This document shows, one piece after another, positions 6,762-8,110 of a stretch of DNA of 8,110 nt. Position 1 is the first letter of the stretch, and each line of letters begins with the position of its first letter. The notes under the pieces were generated by a model that saw only the letters and a program-made list of their open reading frames with translations, did no database searches and was not told the DNA's origin. Origin of the DNA: Chitinophagaceae bacterium (lineage in GTDB: Bacteria > Bacteroidota > Bacteroidia > Chitinophagales > Chitinophagaceae); the NCBI GenBank assembly GCA_008080615.1, contig VIKJ01000044.1, forward strand, positions 1-8,110. The letters run 5' to 3'. The position numbers were made by a program, and so were the translations under genes.

Positions 6762-7345
6762 TTATAAATAGAAAAAATGGTGATGGGGGGTTCAAAATAT
6801 TGGTTTCGCTCTTTTTTACCATATATTTTTTTAACAATATTCATGCCCTTGGTAACTTTCCCAAAAGCTGCATACCCTAATTTATCGGAAACATTTTCTC
6901 CCCCAAAGTCTAATCCGGGTTCATCATCCATACAAATAAAAAATTCGGTGCCCGCTGTTCCAGGTTCTGCACGCGCTAAAGAAATTACTCCAGTTTTATG
7001 TTTAATTCCTGTTACTTGAGTGCTTTCGTGAGGGATACCTTTTACAGCAATCGCTTGTTTATAGTTTGTTTTCCAAATACCTCCCTGAATCAATAATGAT
7101 TTAGGTGCATTAGATGGCTGATTATCAAAATGCAGAACCCTATAAAATTGTGCATGATCATAATAATCAGCTTCTACATAAGATAAAAACGCCTTAGCAG
7201 TAATGGGTGCTTTATCGGCATAAAGCGTTATCTCTATTTCGCCAAATTCGGTTTCAATAACAATGATTGGCCGCTTACTATCTGGAGATTTGCAGGCCGC
7301 TATCAGAAGGCAACAGTACAATAATATTTTATAACTCCACTTCAT
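6755..7345 (-). CDS. Cyclophilin-type peptidyl-prolyl cis-trans isomerase, lipoprotein
   Basis: This 196-residue protein is a PPIase that speeds proline isomerisation during folding of exported proteins. The N-terminus is a lipoprotein signal: MKWSYK, a hydrophobic stretch, and lipobox I15-A16-A17-C18, so the mature protein is probably anchored by C18 in the periplasm-facing or outer membrane. The cyclophilin fold spans about 27-195, with ETEFGEIEITLY (31-42), APITAKAF (46-53), FYRV (67-70) holding the catalytic arginine R69, IQGG (86-89), GVISLAR (119-125), GTEFFI (132-137) and FGKVTKGMNIV (161-171). The usual SQFFI is TEFFI here, a common bacterial variant. The normal-looking end PPITIFSIYKK shows that the gene itself is complete even though a damaged gene follows. 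The phytase-like gene ends 16 bases upstream, suggesting an operon. Confidence 0.93.
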   Translation of the reverse strand: MKWSYKILLYCCLLIAACKSPDSKRPIIVIETEFGEIEITLYADKAPITAKAFLSYVEADYYDHAQFYRVLHFDNQPSNAPKSLLIQGGIWKTNYKQAIAVKGIPHESTQVTGIKHKTGVISLARAEPGTAGTEFFICMDDEPGLDFGGENVSDKLGYAAFGKVTKGMNIVKKIYGKKERNQYFEPPITIFSIYKK

Positions 7346-7361
7346 ATAGATAATGAATGTA

Positions 7362-8110
7362 CTAAGGAATAATTTCTAATAAGAATACTTGTGACTCTTC
7401 TAATGCACTAAAATTATTATCTGCTACCAATATAATTGTCCGATGCCCATTAGGTAAAATGGGTCCCAACGTGATCCCTTCTACATTGTCTATAAATTGA
7501 GGTAGATCATCCATATTCAAAAGCAGGGTTTTCTTCATAGGTGTAAATGAAGCGCCGCTTTGCAATGAAAAAATATCTTTCACATCAGAAGCACTTCTTG
7601 CATCTGCCAAAAATAATTTGACAGTACATTTTTGTCTTCCTGTTGAATAAGCCCTTTCAACTACTATAAATTGATCATTCCCAATATTCAATATTTCAGG
7701 AATGCCGTTTACCTTAAAGGCATTTATTGGATTGGCTGGATATACAATAGGATCGGGCTTGTATGCATATTGTATTGTGTTTTTTTTTGTTTTTACATCA
7801 AACTGATAAAAACGCAACCAGGTATTGTTATCAACTACATCAACCCTAGGACCGTCTTCATGTAAGGGTTCTTCTAGGCTAATAAATAATTTCTTATAAT
7901 CCTCTCCAAAACTCATTCCTTCAATCACTCCATTTTGTCTTGGACCAATATTGTTTCTAGTCATACGCAAATTCCTAGGCAAATAAAATGTATCTAACAT
8001 TTTTCCGGTTTGGTCCATTATAGTAATAGTAGGATCTACAAGTATTGTATCTTTTCCTTTTATGGCATTTTCACCTTCACTGGTCCATACCCAATTTTTT
8101 GCTATAACAT
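7362..8110 (-). CDS. Esterase-like activity of phytase family protein (N-terminus outside window)
   Basis: The frame stays open from the TAG at 7362-7364 to the right window edge, giving 248 residues. The ATG at 8016-8018 is therefore probably internal: 30 further in-frame residues precede it, including WVWTSEGENAIKG, which fits the family's 'SE' motif. The segment RQNGVIEGMSFGEDYKKLFI (42-61 counted from that ATG) matches the RPNxGFEGLAxSxDGxxLY signature of the phytase-like domain (Pfam PF13449), and SLEEPLHEDGP follows as the family's E-x-x-L. IDNVEGITLGPILPNGHRTI and ILVADNNF near the C-terminus match the closing DNxEG and LxxxDNNF blocks of the beta-propeller. These proteins are usually exported; a signal peptide would lie beyond the window. 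True substrate is unknown, and phytase activity should not be assumed. It is probably co-transcribed with the isomerase. Confidence 0.87.
   Translation of the reverse strand, partial: VIAKNWVWTSEGENAIKGKDTILVDPTITIMDQTGKMLDTFYLPRNLRMTRNNIGPRQNGVIEGMSFGEDYKKLFISLEEPLHEDGPRVDVVDNNTWLRFYQFDVKTKKNTIQYAYKPDPIVYPANPINAFKVNGIPEILNIGNDQFIVVERAYSTGRQKCTVKLFLADARSASDVKDIFSLQSGASFTPMKKTLLLNMDDLPQFIDNVEGITLGPILPNGHRTIILVADNNFSALEESQVFLLEIIP

Noticed and set aside
8016..8018. ATG as the true start of the phytase-like protein
   Set aside because: The frame continues open to the window edge with 30 family-like residues including WTSEGE, so this methionine is internal.
8011..8088. Repeated TGGTCCAT within the phytase-like gene
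   Set aside because: Eight bases in coding DNA, two copies, no further units; chance.

Overview
The window looks like chromosomal DNA of a Bacteroidota bacterium, probably of the Chitinophagaceae or a close relative. This rests on the AT-rich coding DNA with little sign of Shine-Dalgarno sites, a secreted GH32 enzyme, a lipoprotein cyclophilin, a DUF4136 C-terminus and TAnnTTTG-like promoter motifs. It is inferred from protein style, not from a marker gene. No mobile element, CRISPR array, tRNA or rRNA was seen. Apart from the remnant region at 6496-6754, every gap between genes is under 80 bases.

Left part, plus strand (1-1741): the last 35 residues of a LuxR/GerE-type DNA-binding protein, then a membrane fatty-acid-hydroxylase/sterol-desaturase-family protein, then kdsB, the CMP-Kdo synthetase of lipopolysaccharide synthesis.

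Middle part, minus strand (1815-6495): a convergent iron-containing alcohol dehydrogenase that closely resembles KdnB (3-deoxy-manno-octulosonate 8-oxidase), a secreted GH32 fructan/sucrose hydrolase, and uvrB of nucleotide excision repair. KdsB next to a KdnB-like enzyme suggests that this organism builds the amino sugar Kdo8N, not plain Kdo, into its lipid A-core. The aminotransferase KdnA is not in the window.

Right part, minus strand (6509-8110): a phytase-like 'esterase-like activity' protein, cut by the window edge, is followed 16 bases later by a lipoprotein peptidyl-prolyl isomerase, so the two probably form an operon. Downstream of the isomerase lies a headless DUF4136 gene, C-terminal 66 codons only and no start codon. 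It ends in a strong GC-rich intrinsic terminator that sits only 13 bases before the uvrB start codon. The remnant now seems to act as the 3' untranslated region of the isomerase operon, and the terminator placement raises the question of how uvrB is transcribed.

The most interesting points are the possible Kdo8N pathway, the decapitated DUF4136 gene, and the terminator pressed against uvrB. Nothing here amounts to a clearly new multi-gene system.
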